A DNA stretch of 32,083 bases from Actinomycetota bacterium (GTDB taxonomy: Bacteria > Actinomycetota > Acidimicrobiia > Acidimicrobiales > Ilumatobacteraceae): assembly GCA_009705865.1 (NCBI GenBank), contig WLSJ01000003.1, positions 1 to 32,083 on the forward strand. The letters are read 5' to 3'. Of the stretch, positions 17,202 through 24,487 are shown in pieces. The notes beneath the pieces were generated by a model that saw only the letters and a list, made by a program, of their open reading frames with translations, was not told the DNA's origin and searched no databases. Made by a program: the position numbers and the translations under genes. Within the stretch, counting starts at the first letter, position 1. Every line of letters begins with the position of its first letter.

Positions 17202-17887
17202 GAAGCTATGCCATTGGCATAAGCGGCAAGTGCGAGGTCAAGCTCGGCAGCATCAAAGTCTGGCCACGTGCGTTCGGTGAAAAAAACGCGGCTGCCAGTG
17301 ATTTGCCACAACATGAAATTGGAGATCCGTGACTCACCTGAGGTGCGAACAAGTAAATCGACAGATGGCATTGAAGGGTCGTACAGATTGTGGGAAATGC
17401 TGTCTGGCGTTACTGGGCCGGCTGCCATGGCGCGTTGAGAAGCTCGTACTAATTCAGCGCGACTTCCGTAATCAAATGCAACAGTGACCACAAGGCCAGT
17501 GTTGTGTTCGGTATCAGAGATGGCTTTGCGAATGGCCTTTTGTACATAGACAGGAGTTCGTGCACCAGGCTCGGCAAACGGGCGACCAATCCATCTGGTG
17601 CGAGCATTGTTTTCGTTCATCTCGTTGATGCGACCAAAAAGTTTGCGGTGAAGAGACAGAATGTGGCGTACTTCGGTGCGGGGCCTCACCCAGTTTTCTG
17701 TGGAGAACCCGAACACGGTGAGCCAGCCCACAGAGCGACGAGCACAAGCGCGAACCACTCCGGCAAGTGCCTCTTCGCCCGCGGTATGACCTTCCGTACG
17801 CGGTAGACCCTTGCGGCTAGCCCATCGGCCATTGCCATCCATAATGCAGGCCACATGGATTGGCAGGGGTGCGGTAGGGACATTCAT
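17198..17887 (-). CDS. uppS: Isoprenyl (undecaprenyl diphosphate-type) cis-prenyltransferase, catalytic subunit
   Basis: A 229-residue cis-prenyltransferase with the catalytic motif IMDGNGRWA (Asp17), RTEGHTAG (His34), FSTENWVRP, FDYGSRAEL, RTSGESRISNF (Arg181, Arg187) and WPDF. It should build the C50/C55 lipid carrier diphosphate from IPP and a short allylic primer for cell wall synthesis. Two features are odd. The protein stops with AAYANGIAS, without the C-terminal RRFGG (RxG) motif of homodimeric family members; all three frames were checked and no frameshift explains it. The segment after MLWQ reads ITGSRVFF where relatives have AYxELYF, so the conserved Glu is Arg200. Both missing elements are present in the divergent neighbour at 17966. 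It overlaps dinG (ATGA). Confidence 0.93.
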   Translation of the reverse strand: MNVPTAPLPIHVACIMDGNGRWASRKGLPRTEGHTAGEEALAGVVRACARRSVGWLTVFGFSTENWVRPRTEVRHILSLHRKLFGRINEMNENNARTRWIGRPFAEPGARTPVYVQKAIRKAISDTEHNTGLVVTVAFDYGSRAELVRASQRAMAAGPVTPDSISHNLYDPSMPSVDLLVRTSGESRISNFMLWQITGSRVFFTERTWPDFDAAELDLALAAYANGIAS

Positions 17888-17896
17888 GGCATCTGC

Positions 17897-17906
17897 ACCC
17901 TAGTTT
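17897..17906. promoter_or_regulatory. Possible overlapping divergent -10 boxes between uppS and its homologue
   Basis: ACCCTAGTTT reads TAGTTT on the plus strand (17901-17906) and TAGGGT on the minus strand (17902-17897). These could be back-to-back -10 boxes in the 78-base gap. Distances to the two starts are 9 bases (uppS) and about 59 bases (17966), so the assignment is tentative. Confidence 0.25.
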
Positions 17907-17965
17907 CTCAGTGCGTCACAATGTCGTGCAACGCCGAGAGAGGTGGGTGCGTGGGAGACTAGAGC

Positions 17966-18586
17966 GTGCCTCACAGTGCTTCGCCAACGTTCCCCGGTCT
18001 CGATCATGTGGTCGTTTCTGGCGGCACCCCTGCTGAATGGGCCGCGATGTCCGCAGTTGAATGGACACAACGTCTCGATGCACTGGCTGCGGGTGTCAAG
18101 AGCAGTAGAGCACATTGGGTAACTCTGTTGCCACACCACGGAACAGAACTGCAGCCTCATGAGTTGGCGCAATTTTCAGAATTGATATCAGCCACCGGAA
18201 AAGTTGTGTTGGAAGATGCAGGTTACGGCCAACGTTTTGTGTGGCATCGCACGGCGAAACAAAGCATCATTATTGATCCGTCCTCAGATGGTCATAGAAG
18301 GTTTGCATCAATCATTGAATCGATGCGCCAATCAGGAGTTGACCCAGACAGCATTGACGAAAACGCTTTGACTGAAGCTTTGCTAGCACCAGCAACTAAC
18401 GATGCTGATTTGGCAGTCATCTTGGGACCACCTGATCGAATGCCTGAATCAATGGTGTGGGAATTGGCGTACTGCGAAATCGTATTTCTTGATCTTGATT
18501 GGTCTGCGTTTACTGCGAATCATTTGGAATTGGCAATTGATGATTTCAATCGCCGTCATCGTCGTTTCGGCGGACTTGATTCGTGA
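17966..18586 (+). CDS. Degenerate cis-prenyltransferase homologue (NgBR/Nus1-like candidate partner of UppS)
   Basis: A 206-residue protein whose C-terminal half aligns by eye with UppS: a DADL strand (146-149), ILGPPDR where UppS has RTSGExR, VWELAYCEIVF (165-174), WSAF where UppS has WPDF, a terminal helix LELAIDDF, and RRHRRFGG at 196-203. The N-terminal LDHVVVSGGTPAEWA aligns with the HVAxIMDGNGRWA segment, with the catalytic Asp lost. It therefore looks like a non-catalytic family member that retains the AYxE Glu (Glu171) and RxG motif (Arg200-Gly202), exactly the elements missing from the adjacent UppS. NgBR and Nus1 are the known eukaryotic proteins of this kind. The gene starts with GTG, diverges from uppS, and overlaps recO (GTGA). 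The partnership is inference; homology is well supported at the C-terminus and weaker at the N-terminus. Confidence 0.75.
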   Translation: MPHSASPTFPGLDHVVVSGGTPAEWAAMSAVEWTQRLDALAAGVKSSRAHWVTLLPHHGTELQPHELAQFSELISATGKVVLEDAGYGQRFVWHRTAKQSIIIDPSSDGHRRFASIIESMRQSGVDPDSIDENALTEALLAPATNDADLAVILGPPDRMPESMVWELAYCEIVFLDLDWSAFTANHLELAIDDFNRRHRRFGGLDS

Positions 18587-19302
18587 GCACCTATCGCGAT
18601 AAGGCCGTTGTGCTGGGGTCGTATAAATTTGGCGAAGCTGATCGAGTGGTGGTGTTGTTGACCGAAGAGCACGGCAAAGTACGTGCAGTTGCCAAGGGTG
18701 TTCGCAAGACGAGGTCATCGATAGGTGCGCGGCTTGAACCCATGAGCCATGTTGATGTGTCGCTTCGGTCTGGAAAAAATCTGGACACCATCGCTGAAGT
18801 GAAACTCATTCATACTCACTCTGCGTTACGTACTGATTTTGATCGATTGAATCAGGGACTTTCAATGTTGGAGGCCGTGAATAAATTGACTCCAGATCGA
18901 GAGCCGGTCCCGCACTTATTCGAAGTGTTGTCTCGCGCTCTTCATGCTCTAAACGAACGACATTCACCCTTGATGTTGGGAGCTTTCTATTGGCGTCTTT
19001 TGTCAATTGAAGGACACGGTCCACAAATTGATGCATGTGTTCGTTGTGGCGAGCAAGGCGACATCGTTGCCTTTGATGTTTTAGAAGGTGGCGGCCATTG
19101 TGCTGCGTGTCGCTCCGGGGTGCCGATATCGCAGCAAGCCCTCGACATTTTGCGAATGGTGCTTGGTGGGCGGATGAATGAGGCACTCGCATTGCCAGAA
19201 TCCCCAGCTGTGCATGAAGTGAGTCAACTGGCGATGGAGGCGATGGAAGCTCATCTTGAGCGCCGACTACGAAGCCTCGGAGTGTTCGACCGCCACTTGT
19301 AG
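18583..19302 (+). CDS. recO: DNA repair protein RecO
   Basis: A 239-residue RecO. The N-terminal OB-fold begins YRDKAVVLGSYKFGEADRVV and contains VRAVAKGVRKTRSSIGARLEP; a helical domain follows, and the zinc-binding cysteines are visible as CVRCGE and CAAC (about 148-180). RecO loads RecA onto SSB-coated gaps with RecR in recombinational repair. The GTG start overlaps the stop of the cis-prenyltransferase homologue (GTGA), so the two are translationally coupled, and glyS follows after 11 bases. recO near era, uppS and glyS is a usual actinobacterial grouping. The identification is firm. Confidence 0.95.
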   Translation: MSTYRDKAVVLGSYKFGEADRVVVLLTEEHGKVRAVAKGVRKTRSSIGARLEPMSHVDVSLRSGKNLDTIAEVKLIHTHSALRTDFDRLNQGLSMLEAVNKLTPDREPVPHLFEVLSRALHALNERHSPLMLGAFYWRLLSIEGHGPQIDACVRCGEQGDIVAFDVLEGGGHCAACRSGVPISQQALDILRMVLGGRMNEALALPESPAVHEVSQLAMEAMEAHLERRLRSLGVFDRHL

Positions 19303-19313
19303 GCTGAGAGGCT

Positions 19314-20621
19314 ATGCCAGCTAAAGATCTCGATCAGATTGTCAATCTGTGTAAGCGCCGCGGATTCGTTTTTCCTAGCGCTGAAATTTATGGAGGCTTT
19401 CGCTCGTCCTATGACTACGGCCCACTCGGGTCATTGATGTTGCGCAATGTCAAAGAGGCATGGGTTCGTACCATGGTGCAACAGCGCGACGACACGGTGC
19501 TTATTGACGCAGCCATTCTCGGGCCTCCTCAGGTGTTTGAAGCTTCAGGTCACCTAGAGAACTTTTCTGATCCACTTGTTGACTGCACAGTGTGTAAGCG
19601 TCGTTTTCGCGAGGACCATATTGAGACTCGTGACTGCCCGCAGGGAATGAAAGGTTGTGCGTTTACTGAATCTCGCGCCTTCAACTTGATGTTTAAGACC
19701 ACCGCTGGCCCCGTCGAAGGGTCTGGTGCAGATGTGTACTTGCGTCCTGAGACTGCGCAGGGAATGTTTCTGAACTTCGCAAATGTTCTTCAGACGAGCC
19801 GCAAGCGACCACCGTTTGGTATCGCTCAGGTCGGAAAGAGTTTCCGTAACGAAATCACACCCGGAAACTTCATTTTCCGTACGCGGGAATTTGAACAGAT
19901 GGAACTTGAATTCTTTGTTCCACCTGCCGATGGTCCTAAGTGGTACGAATACTGGTGCAAAGCACGGCTTGATTGGTATGTCGAATTGGGTATACCGGCC
20001 GAAATGTTGCGAATCCGTGCACATGATGCTGATGAGTTGTCGCACTATTCAGCAGGCACGAGTGATGTTGAATTCATGTTCCCTTGGGGTTGGGGAGAAT
20101 TGGAAGGCATCGCGCAGCGGACCGACTTCGACCTCACTCAGCACGCAAATGCTTCCGGTCAAAAGTTGGACTTTTTTGATCAGGCCACGAACGAAAGATA
20201 TGTGCCATTCGTTGTTGAACCGGCTGCCGGAGCTAACCGCACTATGGCGGCGTTCCTTCTGGCTGCATACGACGAAGACATAGTTAACGACGAGCCACGT
20301 ACCGTGCTTCGTTTGCACCCACGTCTTGCGCCCTACAAGGTGGCGGTGTTGCCGCTGTCGAAGAAAGACACGTTGTCACCACTTGCTCGCGAGATTTATG
20401 GCACCTTGTCCCAGAGGTACATGTGTGATTACGACGAAACTCAAGCAATCGGACGCCGTTATCGCAGACAAGATGAAATCGGAACGCCTTTGTGTGTCAC
20501 TGTCGATTTTGACTCTCTTGAAGACAATGCAGTCACAATTCGTCATCGTGACTCAACAGAGCAAGTTCGGGTGCCGATTGCGAGCCTGTTGGCAGAAGTG
20601 ACTTCAATTCTCGGCTTTTAG
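19314..20621 (+). CDS. glyS: Glycine--tRNA ligase (homodimeric class II)
   Basis: A 435-residue class II aminoacyl-tRNA synthetase of the dimeric (archaeal/eukaryote-like) glycyl type. Seen: LCKRRGFVFPSAEIYGG and SSYDYGPLGS near the start, the Cys-containing insert DCTVCKRRF with DCPQGMKGC, FNLMFKT, YLRPETAQGMF, motif 2 FRNEITPGNFIFRTREFEQ, motif 3 AAGANRTMAAFLLAAYDED, and an anticodon-binding domain in the last 100 residues. It charges tRNA-Gly in the cytoplasm. GAGAGG lies two bases before the ATG. The 11-base gap after recO suggests the same operon. Length is slightly short for the family but no domain is missing. Confidence 0.96.
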   Translation: MPAKDLDQIVNLCKRRGFVFPSAEIYGGFRSSYDYGPLGSLMLRNVKEAWVRTMVQQRDDTVLIDAAILGPPQVFEASGHLENFSDPLVDCTVCKRRFREDHIETRDCPQGMKGCAFTESRAFNLMFKTTAGPVEGSGADVYLRPETAQGMFLNFANVLQTSRKRPPFGIAQVGKSFRNEITPGNFIFRTREFEQMELEFFVPPADGPKWYEYWCKARLDWYVELGIPAEMLRIRAHDADELSHYSAGTSDVEFMFPWGWGELEGIAQRTDFDLTQHANASGQKLDFFDQATNERYVPFVVEPAAGANRTMAAFLLAAYDEDIVNDEPRTVLRLHPRLAPYKVAVLPLSKKDTLSPLAREIYGTLSQRYMCDYDETQAIGRRYRRQDEIGTPLCVTVDFDSLEDNAVTIRHRDSTEQVRVPIASLLAEVTSILGF

Positions 20622-20625
20622 CTGC

Positions 20626-20653
20626 ACATAGTTGGCGTGTAATGTCACTATGT
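20626..20653. promoter_or_regulatory. Inverted repeat around a possible -10 box upstream of the monooxygenase gene
   Basis: ACATAGT (20626-20632) and ACTATGT (20647-20653) form perfect 7-base arms flanking TAATGT (20640-20645), a possible -10. A second small hairpin, TGGCG-TCA-CGCCA, follows at 20659-20671 in the leader. It could be an operator. There is no T-run, so it is not an intrinsic terminator. Confidence 0.3.
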
Positions 20654-20687
20654 CGAATTGGCGTCACGCCAGAAAGAATGGACCATC

Positions 20688-20993
20688 ATGAGCACTGTCG
20701 CACTGCTAGCAAAGCTTCCCGCCGCTGAAGGAAAGGGCGCAGAACTGGCTGAAGCCTTCAAGGCGGCTTTCGAGCACGTCAATAAGGAATCCGGCACTCG
20801 CATGTATGTACTTCATGCTGATGCATCAAATGCTGACATTCTCTGGATCTACGAAATCTATGAGAACCAAGATGCAATGAACGCACATATGACAGCTGAT
20901 TGGTTCGGACCATTCAGCAAGACTCTGGCGCCATTCATGGGTGGACGTCCAGAGATGTTCTTCTTGACACCTCTTGGCGGCAAGGGTCTCTAG
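20688..20993 (+). CDS. Putative quinol/antibiotic-biosynthesis-type monooxygenase (ABM domain)
   Basis: A 101-residue protein with the dimeric ferredoxin-like ABM fold pattern: TVALLAKLPAAEGKGAELAEAF for the first strand and helix, SGTRMYVLHADASNADILWIYEIYENQDAMNAHM for the central strands and helix, and a final strand at EMFFLTPL. The fold includes cofactor-free quinol monooxygenases such as YgiN and haem-degrading enzymes. A quinol link is tempting given the menaquinone genes, but they lie far away and the chemistry cannot be read here. The in-frame extension to 20658 lacks support; ATG 20688 is chosen. It lies 66 bases after glyS with its own possible promoter, and 26 bases before trpC. 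Confidence 0.78.
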   Translation: MSTVALLAKLPAAEGKGAELAEAFKAAFEHVNKESGTRMYVLHADASNADILWIYEIYENQDAMNAHMTADWFGPFSKTLAPFMGGRPEMFFLTPLGGKGL

Positions 20994-21019
20994 TCCTACT
21001 GCGGTGGGTGCATATCGCT

Positions 21020-21799
21020 ATGGCACGCACATATCTTGATGACATTGTCGCTTGGCATCGTCAACGCGCACGTGAAGATGCACGATCTTTTGATTCTTTG
21101 TTAGAAGCTGCTCAGCAGTGCGTGCCGACGCGCGGTTTCATATCGAACATTCGTGCTACGCCGCATCTCGCAGTGATCGCCGAAATCAAGCGCAAGTCAC
21201 CGTCAAAAGGTGATTTGAATATCTCTCTAGACCCCGCTGAACTAGCGCTGCAGTATCAACGAGGCGGCGCATCGTGTTTATCGGTATTAACCGACAGTCA
21301 ACATTTTGGTGGTTCTGAATCAGATTTGCGCACAGCTCATGACGCCTGCACTCTTCCAGTTATTCGCAAGGACTTTACGGTCGATGCCAGAGACATTTGT
21401 GATGCACGAGTTATGGGCGCTGACTGTGTCTTGTTGATAGCAGCGGTTTTATCGAAAGACGAACTTATCAATTTTCTAGAAGTGTGCCGAGCTGTCGACA
21501 TTGATGCATTGGTTGAAGTTCATGATGAGGCTGAACTTGACCTGGCACTCGGTGCCGGCGCCACAATTGTGGGGGTTAATCAGCGAGACCTAGTGACTTT
21601 TGCAGTTGATCAAGATCGAGCAGTGCGTATGGCTCCACTTATTCCTCATCACGTTGTCAAGGTCGCTGAATCAGGGGTTCGTGGTCGCAATGACGCATTG
21701 GCTCTTCGTAGTGCGGGATATGACGCGATTCTTGTCGGAGAGCATCTGGTGACCTCAATTGACCCAGGTGCGGCGCTGACTGACCTGTGCGTTGATTAA
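21020..21799 (+). CDS. trpC: Indole-3-glycerol phosphate synthase
   Basis: A 259-residue TIM barrel. Signature segments: VIAEIKRKSPSKGDLN (catalytic Glu55 and Lys57), CLSVLTDSQHFGGS, PVIRKDFTVD (Lys117), GADCVLLIAA, LVEVHDEAEL, GVNQRDLVTF, VAESGVRG and GYDAILVGEHLV. It closes the ring of CdRP to indole-3-glycerol phosphate in tryptophan synthesis. The frame is open back to 20900, overlapping the monooxygenase gene, but ATG 21020 gives the standard N-terminus TYLDDIVAWHR. It is followed by trpF, trpB and trpA. No leader peptide or attenuator fits in the 26 bases upstream. trpE, trpG and trpD are not in the window. Confidence 0.96.
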   Translation: MARTYLDDIVAWHRQRAREDARSFDSLLEAAQQCVPTRGFISNIRATPHLAVIAEIKRKSPSKGDLNISLDPAELALQYQRGGASCLSVLTDSQHFGGSESDLRTAHDACTLPVIRKDFTVDARDICDARVMGADCVLLIAAVLSKDELINFLEVCRAVDIDALVEVHDEAELDLALGAGATIVGVNQRDLVTFAVDQDRAVRMAPLIPHHVVKVAESGVRGRNDALALRSAGYDAILVGEHLVTSIDPGAALTDLCVD

Positions 21800-21827
21800 G
21801 AGGCTTCGTCGCAGTTCTTAGTGGGAC

Positions 21828-21833
21828 TAAGGT
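21828..21833 (+). promoter_or_regulatory. Candidate -10 box (TAAGGT) of trpF
   Basis: TAAGGT ends six bases before the ATG at 21840. It suggests an internal leaderless promoter between trpC and trpF. Confidence 0.4.
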
Positions 21834-21839
21834 TGGGTC

Positions 21840-22493
21840 ATGTTCGTAAAGATCTGTGGCATCACCAATGAAGACGATGCCCTTCTCGCTGTGGCGCTGG
21901 GGGCTGACGCAGTCGGCTTTGTCTTTGCTCCGTCAGTTCGACAAATAGCAGTGCAAAAGGTGTACGACATTACGCGACGCCTTCCGCCAGAGGTGTTGAC
22001 CGTTGGTGTCTTTCGTGATGAACATCCGAAGCGAGTGATTGAAATGGTGCAGTCGAGCGGGATTAAGGCAGCTCAGTTGCACGGACATGAGTCCCCAGCT
22101 GACGTAGCTGCAGTATCTCTTCATGTACGCACGGTGATCAAGGCTGTTACGGCAGGAACGATTGACGCGACACGAGCAGGAGACTTTGCAACAAAGATGA
22201 TTCTTGTCGATGCCCCAGAGCCAGGGTCTGGGGAAGTTTTCGATTGGAAGATGGCAGCTGAATTGCCTGAGGGTCTCCATCTTATTTTGGCTGGCGGCTT
22301 AACGCCCGAGAACGTAGCCAACGGCATTTCAATCGTTCGGCCATGGGGAGTAGATGTCAGTAGTGGCGTTGAATCTCAACCTGGGCGCAAGGATCCGATT
22401 CTGATGAAGCGATTTATAGAAAATGCCAAGGCTGCTGAGCCGGCAGAATATGACGGCGGCACTTTTATTCCTTATGACTGGCGTGACGAATGA
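21840..22493 (+). CDS. trpF: Phosphoribosylanthranilate isomerase
   Basis: A 217-residue TIM-barrel isomerase with the N-terminal KICGIT motif (catalytic Cys6), GADAVGFVFAPSVRQI, VGVFRDE, AAQLHGHES, ILVDAPEPGSGEVFDW (catalytic Asp), LILAGGLTPENV and DVSSGVES, which binds phosphate. It performs the Amadori rearrangement of PRA to CdRP, supplying TrpC. The C-terminal tail, about 20 residues ending in FIPYDWRDE, extends slightly past the barrel. It starts 40 bases after trpC with a -10-like TAAGGT six bases ahead, so it may be separately transcribed as well as part of the operon. Confidence 0.96.
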   Translation: MFVKICGITNEDDALLAVALGADAVGFVFAPSVRQIAVQKVYDITRRLPPEVLTVGVFRDEHPKRVIEMVQSSGIKAAQLHGHESPADVAAVSLHVRTVIKAVTAGTIDATRAGDFATKMILVDAPEPGSGEVFDWKMAAELPEGLHLILAGGLTPENVANGISIVRPWGVDVSSGVESQPGRKDPILMKRFIENAKAAEPAEYDGGTFIPYDWRDE

Positions 22494-22544
22494 CATCTAC
22501 CAATTGGTGATGTGATTTCTGACAATTCGTGGTGGAATAAGAGG

Positions 22545-23711
22545 ATGTCAATTCTTCAGACTCCTGGTTCCGACGGCCGCTTCGGCGAGTTCGGCGGCCG
22601 ATTTGTGCCAGAGACTCTGGTACCTGCGTGTCAGGAATTGGAACATGCGTTTTCAGATGCATGGAATGACCCGATGTTTCGAGCTGACCTAGATCAGTTA
22701 CTTCGTGAGTACGCAGGCCGCCCGAGCATGGTAACGGAATGTCACAACCTCGGGTCGGAATTGGGTATCCGTCTATTTCTGAAACGTGAAGACCTAAACC
22801 ACACCGGTTCACACAAGATCAACAACGTTCTTGGACAAGTGCTGCTCGCTAAGCGGATGGGTAAGAAGCGCATTGTTGCCGAAACTGGTGCTGGTCAACA
22901 TGGAGTTGCATCGGCCACTGCCGCAGCTCTGCTTGGTCTTGAGTGCAAGGTGTACATGGGCGAAGTTGATACCGAGCGTCAAGAGTTGAATGTTTTCCGA
23001 ATGCGATTGCTTGGTGCTGAAGTGGAAGCTGTTACTTCAGGAAGTCGCACATTAAAAGATGCAGTGAACGAAGCGATGCGCGATTGGGTTGCATCGGTTG
23101 AGACCACGCACTATTGCCTTGGATCAGTCATGGGCCCTCATCCGTATCCATTTATGGTGCGCCAGTTTCACCGCGTCATCGGCGACGAAGCATTCGAGCA
23201 AATGAACGACGTGCTCGGTACTAGTCCTGATTATGTCGTGGCATGCGTTGGCGGTGGTTCTAATGCCATGGGAATTTTCTCGGGCTTCGTCGATACGCCA
23301 GCACAATTGATTGGCGTCGAGCCTGCAGGTGGAGCAGCTGTTGGTCGCGGACAACCAGGTGTTGTGCACGGTATGAAGAGTTATCTGATGCAAGATGAAT
23401 ATGGTCAAGTGTCAGAAGCACACAGTATTTCTGCTGGATTGGATTACCCAGGTGTGGGACCAGAACATTCGTATCTTGCATCTATCGGACGAGCGCAATA
23501 TCCGACTGTTACAGATGACGAAGTAATTGCTGCATTCCAGTTGATGGCGCGTTCCGAGGGAATTATTCCGGCGCTCGAATGCGCCCATGCAATGGCGTGG
23601 ATCAGCAGAGAAGCTCCGAACATGCAGGGAAAGACAGTTCTGATGAATTTGTCTGGTCGCGGCGACAAAGATGTAGGCCAGATGATGTCGATACTCGGCG
23701 ACGTCATATGA
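22545..23711 (+). CDS. trpB: Tryptophan synthase beta chain
   Basis: A 388-residue PLP enzyme with GRFGEFGGRFVPETL at the N-terminus, HTGSHKINNVLGQ with the PLP Lys91, ETGAGQHGVASATAAA, CVGGGSNAMG for the PLP phosphate, GLDYPGVGPEHS and NLSGRGDKD. It joins indole to serine to give tryptophan in the alpha2beta2 complex with TrpA. The frame is open from a GTG at 22512, but ATG 22545 with AAGAGG immediately before it gives the common N-terminus. The stop overlaps the trpA ATG (ATGA), which fits their equal stoichiometry. Confidence 0.97.
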   Translation: MSILQTPGSDGRFGEFGGRFVPETLVPACQELEHAFSDAWNDPMFRADLDQLLREYAGRPSMVTECHNLGSELGIRLFLKREDLNHTGSHKINNVLGQVLLAKRMGKKRIVAETGAGQHGVASATAAALLGLECKVYMGEVDTERQELNVFRMRLLGAEVEAVTSGSRTLKDAVNEAMRDWVASVETTHYCLGSVMGPHPYPFMVRQFHRVIGDEAFEQMNDVLGTSPDYVVACVGGGSNAMGIFSGFVDTPAQLIGVEPAGGAAVGRGQPGVVHGMKSYLMQDEYGQVSEAHSISAGLDYPGVGPEHSYLASIGRAQYPTVTDDEVIAAFQLMARSEGIIPALECAHAMAWISREAPNMQGKTVLMNLSGRGDKDVGQMMSILGDVI

Positions 23712-24487
23712 GCGGACGGCTCGAAGCGGCGATGCGGTCTCGCATTGATGGCGGCGGCAAATGTTTAGTCCCGTACATCACTGGCGGATATCCCGGTTGG
23801 ATGGATGCAGTGCGAGCATGTGCCGCCAATGGTGCTGACGCAATAGAAATCGGAATTCCGTTTTCTGATCCTGTGATGGATGGGCCGATCATTCAGCAAG
23901 CGTCACAGACAGCATTAGATGGTGGTGCAACTCCTGTATCCATTCTTCATGATGTTCGTTCATTAGATGTAGGTATTCCACTTGCGGTGATGTGTTACTA
24001 CAACACTGTATTTCATGCAGGCCACGAGCGGTTTGCTCACGACCTTGCATCAGCCGGAATCTCAGCAGCGATTGTGCCTGATCTTCCGCTTGAAGAAGCA
24101 GGCGACTGGTGTGCTGCGGCTGATGCAGCCGGAATTGAGACCGTCATGCTTGCTGCGCCAACAGCTCCCGATGAACGACTTCCTCGTGTTGCTGAAAGAG
24201 CTCGTGGGTTCGTGTACTCAGTCGGACTACTTGGTGTGACCGGAGAGCGGGCGGCGCTTGCTCTAACCGCAACAACCCTTGCGGCCAGGGTTAAGAAAAT
24301 TACGACTAAGCCGGTCCTTATCGGAGTCGGAGTCTCGAATGCTCAACAAGCTGTAGAAGCAAGCCGAGTGGCTGACGGAGTCATCATGGGTGCGTCTGTT
24401 GTTCGCCGAATGATTGATGGTGGTGCAGATTCTGTGGGGGAGTTCATCGCAGAAGTCCGCCACGCACTTGACGGCGCCACGTGGTAA
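23708..24487 (+). CDS. trpA: Tryptophan synthase alpha chain
   Basis: A 259-residue TIM barrel with PYITGGYP, EIGIPFSDPVMDGPIIQ, which carries catalytic Glu47 and Asp58, VPDLPLEEAGDW, FVYSVGLLGVTGER, KPVLIGVGVSN and DGVIMGASVV. It cleaves indole-3-glycerol phosphate and channels indole to TrpB. The frame runs open far upstream inside trpB in another frame; the ATGA overlap with trpB at 23708 fixes the start. Its stop overlaps the GTG start of the HIT-like gene by seven bases, so that gene is probably in the same operon. Confidence 0.96.
   Translation: MSGRLEAAMRSRIDGGGKCLVPYITGGYPGWMDAVRACAANGADAIEIGIPFSDPVMDGPIIQQASQTALDGGATPVSILHDVRSLDVGIPLAVMCYYNTVFHAGHERFAHDLASAGISAAIVPDLPLEEAGDWCAAADAAGIETVMLAAPTAPDERLPRVAERARGFVYSVGLLGVTGERAALALTATTLAARVKKITTKPVLIGVGVSNAQQAVEASRVADGVIMGASVVRRMIDGGADSVGEFIAEVRHALDGATW

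Noticed and set aside
17195..17230. Possible frameshift hiding an RRFGG tail of UppS
   Set aside because: The other frames give a stop within a few codons or the dinG N-terminus; no Arg-rich FGG tail is encoded.
20994..21019. Trp attenuator or leader peptide before trpC
   Set aside because: Only 26 bases separate it from the preceding gene and no Trp codon run or competing hairpins are present.
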